Positions 15,144 to 22,440 of a stretch of 22,440 nt of DNA are shown one piece after another. Both the position numbers and the translations under genes were made by a program. Position 1 is the stretch's first letter, and each line of letters starts with the position of its first letter. The stretch spans positions 1-22,440 of the forward strand of contig JAKVAO010000043.1 of the NCBI GenBank assembly GCA_022447685.1, given 5' to 3'. The notes under the pieces were generated by a model. That model was not told the origin of the DNA, did no database searches, and worked only from the letters and a program-made list of their open reading frames with translations. This DNA comes from Candidatus Caenarcanales bacterium (GTDB taxonomy: Bacteria; Cyanobacteriota; Vampirovibrionia; LMEP-6097).

Positions 15144-17270
15144 AATATCTCAAATATTGACTTCAATAAAACCTCAAACAAAACTAGCTCAAAAAAAAAG
15201 AAGCCTAGAAGTTTTGTAGAGTCAAGGTGCTCACCAAACCCAGATTATAAAGTAACACTAAAAACAGTTCGATCTGATGGAGCTGCACATTCAATTGGGT
15301 CACCTGATCAACAAAATTTCGCTTCACCTGAGTATGAAATTTTATTTAGCAATTCAATCATCAAATCCAATGGCTTAAAAACATACGATACAAAAGCTGG
15401 AAAACATAACTGGACTAATCTTTTTTCATTACCAGAATTAGCAAATACCAACCCAGAAGCTGGTTCCAAGATAATTGCCAAACTAAAAGACCCAAAGACT
15501 GATATAAACATAGTAATTAATTTTTTAGTCGATCATCTAAGCAAGAGTGGAACAACTGATCTAACTAAATACCAAGACCAAGAAATTAAAGAGCTCTTCG
15601 AAACCAGAACTGATAATTTCGACCTAACACTTGGCAAATTTAGCAAAAGCCATGCGTATGGGTTAGAAATAACTTACCATGATTTAAATCTAAAAACTGC
15701 TTTCCCACTGCTATATAAAAGCCTAAGCTCCCCAAATGATATCAAACAAGCTCAAGAAGCAATCTCTGGTATTAAAAGACCTATTCAGTTCTGGGGTAGT
15801 CTAGGAAGATTTTTACCCAACAATAAACTCTCCAGAAAATTTCATCAATTCCTAAGTAAGGAAGAAATCCCATTCAATGAAGAACTTATGCGCAGCGCTG
15901 AAGCTGTGAGCAGGGAATTCCAAATTATGGATTGCGAAGACAAACAAAAAGGAAAATGGCTCAGCAAGTTTATAGACAAAACTCTTACTAATATTTTATT
16001 GAAACAAAAGATTTTCAAAGGTATTAACAAAGCTAAGTCAATGGACAAGTTACAAGTCGAGTTTTTTGCAAGTGACAGAGACAACAGTAGTAATTTCGGC
16101 AACTCAGTTTATACCATAGAATCAGCTGAAGCAAGTAAAAAACCATCTGAATATCTATGGAGAAATATCCAAGACGATAAGAAACAAGCCTATTATAACC
16201 AGCTTCAGTCAGACAAATATATGAATGAAGTTCACTTGGGTCTTATAAAACAAGGCATAGTTCCTCACATGGTAAGTGGGGCTCTTTTGGAAGAAGCAGT
16301 AGAACGAATCAAAGGAGCCTCCTTTGCGCCACCAATAATGTGCCTTGCAACTGGAACAGAAGAATACATAAGAGTAAATCCGAGTAACCTCAAAGAGCCC
16401 AAGTATCAAATAAACCCAGAATACCGAAACGAAATTGTTAAATTTCTGAAGGATAATAACATTAATTATTCCAAAGAAGCAGTTGTAGATAGAATTAAAG
16501 AATTTTCTAATAGAGATCTTGGAAACGATAGATTGAATGAAATAAAAAACAATTCTCTTATTTTCCAGGAAGACATGCAGCGCAAGAGTGGTAACAAATC
16601 ACACGAATTTATTACTAGCTTAAATTTAGAAGCAACAAAAAGTGAAACAGAAAGCATAGCCAATCTTCTAAAAATATATTTTGAACAAGCAGATATAGAC
16701 TGCTCAGTTAGTTTTGGGGTCGATGCTAAAGGTAATCAAGAAGAATCAAAAAACAACAATGTCACTACCCACTATATAAATGTCACTCCAAGAGACTTTG
16801 ATGGTAAAAAATTCTATTTCGATTATGCAGCCAAGAGAATCGCAAGACTAACAAAAAATCTGTTCAAAGCTACTAAATATCACGACAAAGAAATAAGCAC
16901 AATAAGTTTTGGTTTTGCTGATTCAGCAAATGATGTACCAAGTATCACTGAATCTAAGACTGCTGGTCTTGCAGTAGTAGTTGCAAATGCCAAAAACTTA
17001 AATAATGAAGAGTCTGAATTTAGAAAGAAGCTGATTCCAATAAGCTACAGTTCCAAGAATCGACTCCAAGCATATTTCAAAACCTATTCTTGCCCAGAAG
17101 AAAAGAAAATAGATGAACTTATCTCTAGACTATATCAAGTCGATGGCAATCCTCATAGATATATTTACCTCGCTGATCCAAATGGAAATGAAGAAGTAAA
17201 TAGAGCAGCCTATAGTGGGCTTGCATTACTTAGAGCACTAAAAGTAACTGATCATTTTGTATCAGATTAA
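15138..17270 (+). CDS. HAD-superfamily phosphatase-like protein with novel N-terminal region (710 aa)
   Basis: The C-terminal 400 residues carry the four motifs of HAD phosphohydrolases. D313 and D315 (ASDRDNSS) are nucleophile and general acid. S380 (MVSGA) fits motif II, K557/K558 (DFDGKKFYF) motif III, and D595/N598/D599 (FADSANDVPS) motif IV. The cap-like stretch with LATGTEEYI (403-411) and the AVVVANAKNLN strand (612-622) resemble sucrose-phosphate-phosphatase-like C2-cap members. A phosphorylated sugar substrate is therefore plausible but unproven. Residues 1-300 match nothing I know; FASPEYEILF (61-70) is shared with the downstream paralogue. An A9 run near codon 19 lies in the Lys-rich N-terminus. 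The start is GTG inside a hairpin, with no alternative ATG near. No signal peptide. The family is far longer than the ~250 aa of simple sucrose-phosphate phosphatases. Confidence 0.85.
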   Translation: MVNISNIDFNKTSNKTSSKKKKPRSFVESRCSPNPDYKVTLKTVRSDGAAHSIGSPDQQNFASPEYEILFSNSIIKSNGLKTYDTKAGKHNWTNLFSLPELANTNPEAGSKIIAKLKDPKTDINIVINFLVDHLSKSGTTDLTKYQDQEIKELFETRTDNFDLTLGKFSKSHAYGLEITYHDLNLKTAFPLLYKSLSSPNDIKQAQEAISGIKRPIQFWGSLGRFLPNNKLSRKFHQFLSKEEIPFNEELMRSAEAVSREFQIMDCEDKQKGKWLSKFIDKTLTNILLKQKIFKGINKAKSMDKLQVEFFASDRDNSSNFGNSVYTIESAEASKKPSEYLWRNIQDDKKQAYYNQLQSDKYMNEVHLGLIKQGIVPHMVSGALLEEAVERIKGASFAPPIMCLATGTEEYIRVNPSNLKEPKYQINPEYRNEIVKFLKDNNINYSKEAVVDRIKEFSNRDLGNDRLNEIKNNSLIFQEDMQRKSGNKSHEFITSLNLEATKSETESIANLLKIYFEQADIDCSVSFGVDAKGNQEESKNNNVTTHYINVTPRDFDGKKFYFDYAAKRIARLTKNLFKATKYHDKEISTISFGFADSANDVPSITESKTAGLAVVVANAKNLNNEESEFRKKLIPISYSSKNRLQAYFKTYSCPEEKKIDELISRLYQVDGNPHRYIYLADPNGNEEVNRAAYSGLALLRALKVTDHFVSD

Positions 17271-17305
17271 ATACTCGAAACTTCTCACATTAACACCTGG
17301 TAAGC

Positions 17306-17376
17306 AACACTAATTATCTTAACTTTCGCCTATTGAAAATACGAACACGCAACTGCTAAGATAATACGCAGTGGTT
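17306..17376 (+). promoter_or_regulatory. Start-codon hairpin of the 729-aa HAD gene
   Basis: ATTATCTTAAC (17313-17323) pairs with GCTAAGATAAT (17355-17365), with one A.C mismatch and again a 31-base loop. The outer stem is CACT (17308-17311) with AGTG (17370-17373), continued by AA/TT after a bulged G. The internal loop is A opposite ACGC. The GTG start (17371-17373) is in the outer stem. Compared with the first copy, the innermost outer-stem pair is T-A instead of C-G, a compensatory change. Confidence 0.7.
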
Positions 17377-19560
17377 TATTTAAGCACTAAGCCTCCAGGT
17401 ACAGCAAATCAAGATCTCACTGAAAGAGGTAGATCCGGGCTTGCCTATGAAATAGAGATTTCAAATACAAGCACCCCTGAGCCAAGAATTTCTGCATTTG
17501 GTTCTAGCGTACAAACAACATTTGCATCACCAGAATTTGAATTACTTGAGGCTAGGTTCAACTTGGCATTAGATACCGATACAATCCGAGTGGAAGATTT
17601 ACCTAATTGGTATAGCAAAGCAATTTTTCCTAATTTTGAAGAGCTAGTTCCTGAGAATGATGCAAAGAAAACAATTTTAGATATACTAATAGATCCCCAA
17701 ACCTCAATTGATTATGTGCTTGACTTTCTTATTAAATATACTCTAAATGATAAAAGTATAAGTGATTACAATTTCAATGATGAAGATATACAAACTATTT
17801 TCTCAGCTAGATCTAGTGAAAAATTCGACTTAAAGTTAATTCAAGAGCATTACAATAGAACACAAGATACTATTGTAAATTATAAAAATCTCAATCTCGA
17901 AATAGCTTTTCCTATTACTCATAAAAGACTTCAAAGTCCCGCAAATAAACAAGATTTATTGAATTCAGTGAGCCATATTTCAGCTCCTCCAGAATTTGGA
18001 TATGTTTCACCAAACCCAGAACAAATTAAAAAACTTTCAGCAAAGAATTCCATCAATGAAAATTCTCTATTTAACCAACAATTAATTGATGACGCACAGT
18101 CAATTGCTAAAAGCTACGATGATTTATCCTGCAGCAAAAAATCTGAAGAAGAAAATTTAAGTGAATATACAAAAAAATTATTAAAAAACATACTAAGACA
18201 ACAAAAGTTTTTTATTGCCAATATTAACCAAGGTTATAAGGAAACTAGTGGCAATAAATATGTAGATTTTCTAGCCTCAGATAGAGATAATAGTTCAAAC
18301 ATTGGTGACTCAGTTTATACAACTGAAGCTAAAGCTAATTTCAAATATAATCCTGAAACAGAGAATATAAATCAGCAAGAACATTACAAGTGGCAAAACA
18401 TAGCATTTGAAAAAAGACCTTACTTCCTAAATCAATTAGAATCAGATCACTATATGAACGAAATCCACCAGAAGCTTCTAGAGAGAGGTATTCCTGCTCA
18501 TATGGTTAGTGGAGCCTTATTCGAAGAAGCACTAGCTAGAATTGAAGGAGGCTCATATGCACCGCCATTTTTATCATTAGCAACAGGGACAGAAGAATAT
18601 ATAAGAACAAATCCAGGTGATGCATTTGACCCTGAATACGAGAAGAATGAAAAATATTCAGAAGCTATAAAGAATTACCTAGCAGGTAATAATATTAAAT
18701 ACTCTAAGGAAGAAACTATTACTGCCATAAATGGTTTCGAAGAGAGTCAACAAAATCAGCTTATTAGAGATAAAAAACTCAAATTTCAAACAAATATGGA
18801 TATTCCTTCCGGTCCCTCAGCCCATGAATTTATAACGAGCCTTCATGTAGAAGACTCCACACTATCTCAGGCAAAGGAATTAGCTACATCATTGCAAAGG
18901 TACCTCAAAAGACAAAATATAGATTGCAGTATTCGTGTTGGTGTAGATGCTGAAGGAGATGCTAATAAATCAAACACTGGTGAAGAAACACTTCATTTCA
19001 TAAATATCATGCCAGGTAATGATAATTTTGAATTTGATGGAAAAAAATTCTACCTTGAATTTGCCTCGCAAAGAATTAAAGAAGCCTCACTCGATATCCT
19101 AGAAGAAAGAGGAATAGTTTCAGAAGAAACAGCAAGACTTACAAGAGAAAGAGCTGATTACCACAATATTATAACTCCTAGTTTTGGCTTTGCTGATTCA
19201 TCCAATGACATACCAAGTATTGTGTCGACAAAAAATGTTCCGGGTCTTACAGTCGTAGTAGCTAACGCTAAAAATCTTAACCATGAAGGTTCTGATTTCA
19301 TGAAGAAAATAAATCCCATAGAATGGAATCACAAAAATAAAATTATGCAATATATCAGTACTTATTCTCCAGCTAAGATAGATGAATTCGAAGAAATCGT
19401 TGCAAGACTCTATCAAGTTGACCAGAATAAAAGTAGATACGTCTACTTAGCTGATCCGAATGGTAATGAAGAATTGAATAAAGGTGTAAATTCTGGATTA
19501 TTACTACTCAGTGCTCTAAAAGAATGTTCTCTCCTTAAGGATCCACTGAAAAACGTCTAA
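17371..19560 (+). CDS. HAD-superfamily phosphatase-like protein, tandem paralogue (729 aa)
   Basis: A homologue of the preceding gene along its length, strongest from residue 300 on. All four HAD motifs are kept: D304/D306 (ASDRDNSS), S380 (MVSGA), K558/K559 (FDGKKFYLEF), and D609/N612/D613 (FADSSNDIPS). LATGTEEYI (403-411), AHEFITSL (484-491) and TVVVANAKNLN (627-637) are nearly identical to the paralogue. The C-terminal YVYLADPNGNEELN block (690-703) is also shared. The N-terminal 290 residues are diverged but keep FASPEFELL (51-59). Conserved catalytic residues suggest both copies are active phosphatases on related substrates. The start is GTG in a hairpin like that of the first copy, 100 bases after its stop. 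There is no signal peptide or terminator of note. It is convergent with the 362-aa gene. Confidence 0.85.
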   Translation: MVYLSTKPPGTANQDLTERGRSGLAYEIEISNTSTPEPRISAFGSSVQTTFASPEFELLEARFNLALDTDTIRVEDLPNWYSKAIFPNFEELVPENDAKKTILDILIDPQTSIDYVLDFLIKYTLNDKSISDYNFNDEDIQTIFSARSSEKFDLKLIQEHYNRTQDTIVNYKNLNLEIAFPITHKRLQSPANKQDLLNSVSHISAPPEFGYVSPNPEQIKKLSAKNSINENSLFNQQLIDDAQSIAKSYDDLSCSKKSEEENLSEYTKKLLKNILRQQKFFIANINQGYKETSGNKYVDFLASDRDNSSNIGDSVYTTEAKANFKYNPETENINQQEHYKWQNIAFEKRPYFLNQLESDHYMNEIHQKLLERGIPAHMVSGALFEEALARIEGGSYAPPFLSLATGTEEYIRTNPGDAFDPEYEKNEKYSEAIKNYLAGNNIKYSKEETITAINGFEESQQNQLIRDKKLKFQTNMDIPSGPSAHEFITSLHVEDSTLSQAKELATSLQRYLKRQNIDCSIRVGVDAEGDANKSNTGEETLHFINIMPGNDNFEFDGKKFYLEFASQRIKEASLDILEERGIVSEETARLTRERADYHNIITPSFGFADSSNDIPSIVSTKNVPGLTVVVANAKNLNHEGSDFMKKINPIEWNHKNKIMQYISTYSPAKIDEFEEIVARLYQVDQNKSRYVYLADPNGNEELNKGVNSGLLLLSALKECSLLKDPLKNV

Positions 19561-19640
19561 AGTAACATTTTTCAACCCTTACCGAGGAATAAATCCTAGC
19601 TCAGGGAGCGGATCCTTAATATTCTTTATCAGGCAGTCGC

Positions 19641-19664
19641 CACTCAAAACTTCGTTTTGCAGTG
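19641..19664. other. Hairpin in the convergent intergenic gap
   Basis: CACTCAAAAC (19641-19650) pairs with GTTTTG and AGTG (19654-19664) with one bulged C. It lies between the 729-aa gene and the convergent 362-aa gene. It could help end transcripts, but no T-run follows on either strand. Confidence 0.3.
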
Positions 19665-19677
19665 CCTCCTTAAATAA

Positions 19678-20766
19678 TTAAGCATAATTCCCATCAGCCA
19701 CAACCGGAATCTCATCTTCCCAGAGAAGCTGATAAACCACATTCAAAGCAAGCTCCTGCTGAATCATATCCATAGTATTCATACTTAGAGTAAGCTGATC
19801 ATTGCGCATCTCTTCTACAAAATCCTTAAGATCCTCTACTAGAGTATCAACCAGAACAATCTCTTTAATCTCGTGTCTATTAAGCTTATCTTTGATACTT
19901 TTATAAGTCACATTGTTAGCAGTAACCGCGTCATAAATTTGAAAATTCAATAGATTCTTAGTTGTAGGGATTTTCTGAAGATGCTTAGGATTACGCTTCA
20001 GATAGACTTTAGTAGGGTTTTCTTCATTATCGAAACTCAAATGATGCGAGCCAATGATCTTCTCATTAATTCTATAAATCAAAGCTGAATGAAACTCTCT
20101 CAAACGTGACTCACTTTCTTGAAGCATTTCTTTGATATCAGTCATCGGTGAATCAGAAACAGAGATTTTAAGTGTTTTTACTGCTTCAAGGGCCTGTTCT
20201 ATAATTTCTTTTACAATTTTAGGATTTAGAACACAGTCACAAGCTTGAATAGCATTGTCATAGCTTCTAAAATAACTTTGCGAAAGAGAAGTCACCGCAT
20301 CCATACCGTGAGTTTTCTGACTACCAAGAATCAGTTCACTATTCTTACTAATCTTATCCAAGGCCTCTCTTTCATTGAGCATCAAGAGCTGGTTTACCTT
20401 ACTAATAAAGACTTTAGTGTCCAGAGTGAATTTCTTGCCCATGATATTCCATGGCTTATTTTCAAGAGCAACACTGATATTCTCCTGAGCGTCAATAATC
20501 GCTTTCTCTTCACGTTTTTCTATAGCTTGAATCAAAGACTCAAGTATACTTGCAAGGCTGTTAATCTCCTCTTCAGTAAGTTCCTTAGAATAAAGCTTGT
20601 CTTGGATTAGATGCTTAGTTTTATCAGCTATCTTAAACGGTAGGAAATGACAGTCGTGCGGGTTGTATTCATTAAATATATTTGCTAAATAGTCGAGTTT
20701 TTCTTGTATCTTCATTAGATTTCTAACTTTTCTCTTCTTAAATAATATAAAATTATTTGCACTCAT
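19678..20766 (-). CDS. Hypothetical helical protein (362 aa)
   Basis: I do not recognise a family. The sequence is almost entirely charged alpha-helical segments, with no signal peptide, membrane span or nucleotide-binding motif. Possible short coiled-coil stretches lie near 65-100 and 185-235. Two ATGs are plausible. The one at 20766 is only 20 bases from the divergent hisF start. The one at 20715 (MKIQEKLDYLANIF) would leave about 70 bases for promoters and drop 17 basic residues. Neither has a ribosome site, so I give the longer form with low certainty about the start. Its codon use and helical, cytosolic character resemble the housekeeping neighbours more than the Asn/Ser-rich cluster proteins. 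No function can be offered. Confidence 0.8.
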   Translation of the reverse strand: MSANNFILFKKRKVRNLMKIQEKLDYLANIFNEYNPHDCHFLPFKIADKTKHLIQDKLYSKELTEEEINSLASILESLIQAIEKREEKAIIDAQENISVALENKPWNIMGKKFTLDTKVFISKVNQLLMLNEREALDKISKNSELILGSQKTHGMDAVTSLSQSYFRSYDNAIQACDCVLNPKIVKEIIEQALEAVKTLKISVSDSPMTDIKEMLQESESRLREFHSALIYRINEKIIGSHHLSFDNEENPTKVYLKRNPKHLQKIPTTKNLLNFQIYDAVTANNVTYKSIKDKLNRHEIKEIVLVDTLVEDLKDFVEEMRNDQLTLSMNTMDMIQQELALNVVYQLLWEDEIPVVADGNYA

Positions 20767-20786
20767 AAGCTGATAAACTTTAAATA

Positions 20787-21683
20787 ATGATCAGTAAACG
20801 TATTATTCCCTGTTTGGACGTAGATAAAGGTCAAGTAGTTAAAGGAGTTAACTTCATCAATATACAGAAGGCTGGTGATCCTGTGAAGTTAGCCCGAAAG
20901 TATTATGAGATGGGAGCTGACGAGCTTTGCTTCCTTGATATTACTGCAAGTCACGAAGACAGAAAAGCTACCTATGAAATTATTAAGGCTACAGCAGAAG
21001 AAGTATTTATCCCTCTTACAGTCGGGGGCGGAGTATCTAGTGTAAAAGACGTAGAAAATTTATTGCATGCAGGGGCCGATAAAGTTGCGATTAATTCTGG
21101 TGCCGTTAGAAACCCTAGCTTGATCTCAGAAGCTGCTGATAACTTCGGTAGTCAGTGTATTGTTTTGGCTGTTGATGTTAAGCGCCGTGATGCTTCTGAA
21201 AATCCTCCTGAGGTGAAAGAAGGAGAAGAGGCTTCAAATGCAAGGCGTGAAGATTTAGAGAAAACGGAGCTGACTTCTGCGTCAGTGAGTATTTCGAAAA
21301 GTCTGAACAACGCAGCAGTTGAGTCTATTATCCCTCTTTCATGGGATGTCTATGTCAAAGGTGGTCGCGAAAAGACTCAGCTAGATGCCCTTGAATGGGT
21401 CATAGAGGGTGAGAAACGTGGCGCTGGTGAAATTTTACTTACTAGTATGGATGCTGATGGCAGCAAAGCTGGTTATGATATTGAACTGGTTAAAGCTGTA
21501 TGTGAAGCCGTGCAAATTCCCGTAATTGCAAGTGGCGGTGCCGGTAATGCAGAGCATGTTATAGATGTCTTAAAGGCTGGAGCAGATGCTGCTTTATTAG
21601 CTTCAATACTTCATTACGGTGAAACTACAGTAGAAGCGATCAAAAAACAAATGCAAGAAGCTTTACTTAGAACTAGGGTTTAG
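20787..21683 (+). CDS. hisF: Imidazole glycerol phosphate synthase cyclase subunit HisF with insertion
   Basis: HisF is the (beta/alpha)8 cyclase that, with the glutaminase HisH, makes imidazole glycerol phosphate and AICAR in histidine synthesis. The catalytic D11 (CLDVDKG) and D130 (LAVDVKRR) are present. So are phosphate-binding segments TVGGGVSS (78-85), AINSGAVRNP (101-110), SWDVYVKGGRE (185-195) and IASGGAGNAEH (247-257). At 298 aa it is about 40 residues longer than usual. The extra stretch, about 135-184, lies between D130 and the SWDVYVKGGRE segment. It is charged and Ser-rich, in frame and free of repeats. No other his genes are in the window. The start ATG at 20787 gives the family N-terminus MISKRIIPCLDV. 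The stop overlaps the convergent downstream gene by four bases. Confidence 0.95.
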   Translation: MISKRIIPCLDVDKGQVVKGVNFINIQKAGDPVKLARKYYEMGADELCFLDITASHEDRKATYEIIKATAEEVFIPLTVGGGVSSVKDVENLLHAGADKVAINSGAVRNPSLISEAADNFGSQCIVLAVDVKRRDASENPPEVKEGEEASNARREDLEKTELTSASVSISKSLNNAAVESIIPLSWDVYVKGGREKTQLDALEWVIEGEKRGAGEILLTSMDADGSKAGYDIELVKAVCEAVQIPVIASGGAGNAEHVIDVLKAGADAALLASILHYGETTVEAIKKQMQEALLRTRV

Positions 21684-22168
21684 TTTTTTATAGGTACGTT
21701 AAACAATTGATACCCGTAATTCGACTCTTTATTGTTAAATTTAATTGTTAGCAAATTCATACCTGGATCATATTGCGCATCAGACACAGGGTTATCAGCA
21801 TTATTCAACTTAATAATTTTATTTACTGTCTCTTGATTACTGTAACCAGCTTCTTTAAAAGCATTAAGAATTTTTTCAGCAACATCTTTTTTATTATCAG
21901 GATAGTTATCTGGATTTATCGCAGGTTCAGGACTTCCCGTAGCTCCCTGATTAGATTCAATATTTTCTAATTTCTCAGTTGAAATATTTTCAGATATTTT
22001 TGCGATAGTATCTTCATCACTAAGCCCCTCAAGCTCTTTATTTTCAACATTTTTTTCCTGCTTATTCTCTACTTCTTTATTATCTACTTGTCCCATAGAA
22101 GCTGGATTATCAGTTTCCAACAAAGGACCATCAGGCTTTATAGTTGCTTCACCATTTTGTGTAACCAT
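21680..22168 (-). CDS. Hypothetical protein, C-terminal part (true start not found)
   Basis: The only ATG in this frame is at 22168, but it is probably internal. The frame continues open and protein-like for another 75 codons upstream (22169-22393) without any ATG, GTG or TTG. The part from 22168 has a Glu/Asn/Lys-rich, probably disordered middle. It ends with a compact segment (AQYDPGMNLLTIKFNN, then YGYQLFNVP) that faintly resembles the KTSC domain, though it stops earlier than that domain normally does. I treat this as a weak resemblance only. The composition resembles the cluster proteins at 9687-13295. It is convergent with hisF, the two stops overlapping by four bases. It is probably a 5'-truncated or misassembled gene. 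Confidence 0.65.
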   Translation of the reverse strand: MVTQNGEATIKPDGPLLETDNPASMGQVDNKEVENKQEKNVENKELEGLSDEDTIAKISENISTEKLENIESNQGATGSPEPAINPDNYPDNKKDVAEKILNAFKEAGYSNQETVNKIIKLNNADNPVSDAQYDPGMNLLTIKFNNKESNYGYQLFNVPIKN

Positions 22169-22393
22169 TAGAAAAGTTCGCTGCCCATTATCTAAAATCG
22201 GATAATTTCTTCCAGATGAGTTATTTGCAGATAACGAGTCATCTTTATTAGTTACAACATAGCCTTTTGACTTTGCGAGCTCTCTTAATGACTCAGCTCC
22301 ATTTTCCTCATTCTCTTTAAAGAAAACAGAGCCTGTTTCTTCATTTCTGATAACATCTCCAGTCTTAGAGCCTGTCTTGAAAGTTGGTAATAT
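22169..22393 (-). other. In-frame upstream extension without a start codon
   Basis: This stretch is open in the same frame as the gene at 21680-22168 and is bounded upstream by TAA at 22394-22396. Its translation includes TGDVIRNEETGSVFF, ELAKSKGYVVTNKDD and NGQRTFL running directly into MVTQNGEATI, with the composition of a real protein. No ATG, GTG or TTG occurs in frame. Either the 5' end is lost (frameshift, rearrangement or contig-end error near 22386) or a rare start is used. Confidence 0.65.
22367..22385 (-). repeat. 19-bp inverted repeat, right copy
   Basis: The exact reverse complement of 56-74. It ends 55 bases before the window end, mirroring the left copy. It lies in the startless 5' part of the last minus-strand gene, eight bases from the blocking stop codon. 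Confidence 0.85.
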
Positions 22394-22440
22394 TTAAGCT
22401 ATGGAACCTAATGGGGTTAGAAGGCGTCTATAGACTTGGA

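Noticed and set aside
19641..19664. The hairpin between the 729-aa gene and the 362-aa gene as a rho-independent terminator.
   Set aside because: The stem is AT-rich and bulged, and neither strand has a T-run after it; kept only as a low-confidence structure.
1..22440. CRISPR arrays, tRNA or rRNA genes, and retron-like RNA.
   Set aside because: I saw no regularly spaced repeats, no tRNA T-loop/anticodon arrangement, no rRNA-like segments, and no reverse transcriptase in any frame.

Overview
This is an AT-rich bacterial window. It holds a few recognisable housekeeping genes (rpsD, murE, hisF, a pilC/gspF-type platform protein, a long-chain acyl-CoA synthetase) around a block of about 10 kb of genes I cannot match to named families at full length. 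MurE carries the DNPR motif of meso-diaminopimelate-adding enzymes. With the pilus/secretion platform protein and a PDZ protein that looks exported, this suggests a Gram-negative-type envelope. rpsD stands alone, outside a large ribosomal operon. I cannot fix the phylum; a non-photosynthetic cyanobacterial relative or a PVC-like lineage are guesses only.

Layout. 1-1300: an unknown helical protein on the minus strand with a good promoter. 1375-2259: an IS200/IS605-type insertion sequence between a 24-base copy of the pilC 3' end and a broken LL-diaminopimelate aminotransferase remnant. 2256-3715: a DUF4143-type ATPase on the minus strand, an inverted repeat over its likely promoter, and a 198-bp MITE-like element inserted exactly at the stop codon of the next gene. 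3716-9690: pilC (-), acyl-CoA synthetase (+), PDZ protein (-), rpsD (-) with a strong terminator, murE (+).

9687-19560 is the most unusual part. Two minus-strand paralogues (759 and 428 aa) share an N-terminal domain. Facing away from them are a cysteine-free 491-aa protein with its own promoter, ribosome binding site and terminator, and then two tandem paralogues (710 and 729 aa). The C-terminal ~400 residues of those two carry all four HAD phosphatase motifs in the arrangement of sucrose-phosphate-phosphatase-like (C2-cap) enzymes, behind an unrecognised N-terminal region of about 300 residues. Both members of each paralogous pair have an inverted repeat at the start codon. In the HAD pair this is a two-part stem that contains the GTG start. 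It keeps a 31-nt loop of diverged sequence and shows one compensatory base-pair change, which suggests conserved RNA-level translational control. Shared function of the cluster is inference from adjacency only.

19678-22440: an unknown helical protein (-), hisF (+) with an in-frame insertion of about 40 residues, and a minus-strand reading frame that stays open far upstream of its only ATG and has no usable start. A perfect 19-base inverted repeat lies exactly 55 bases in from both window ends. That symmetry makes an assembly or contig-end effect a serious possibility, and the startless gene ends in the same place.
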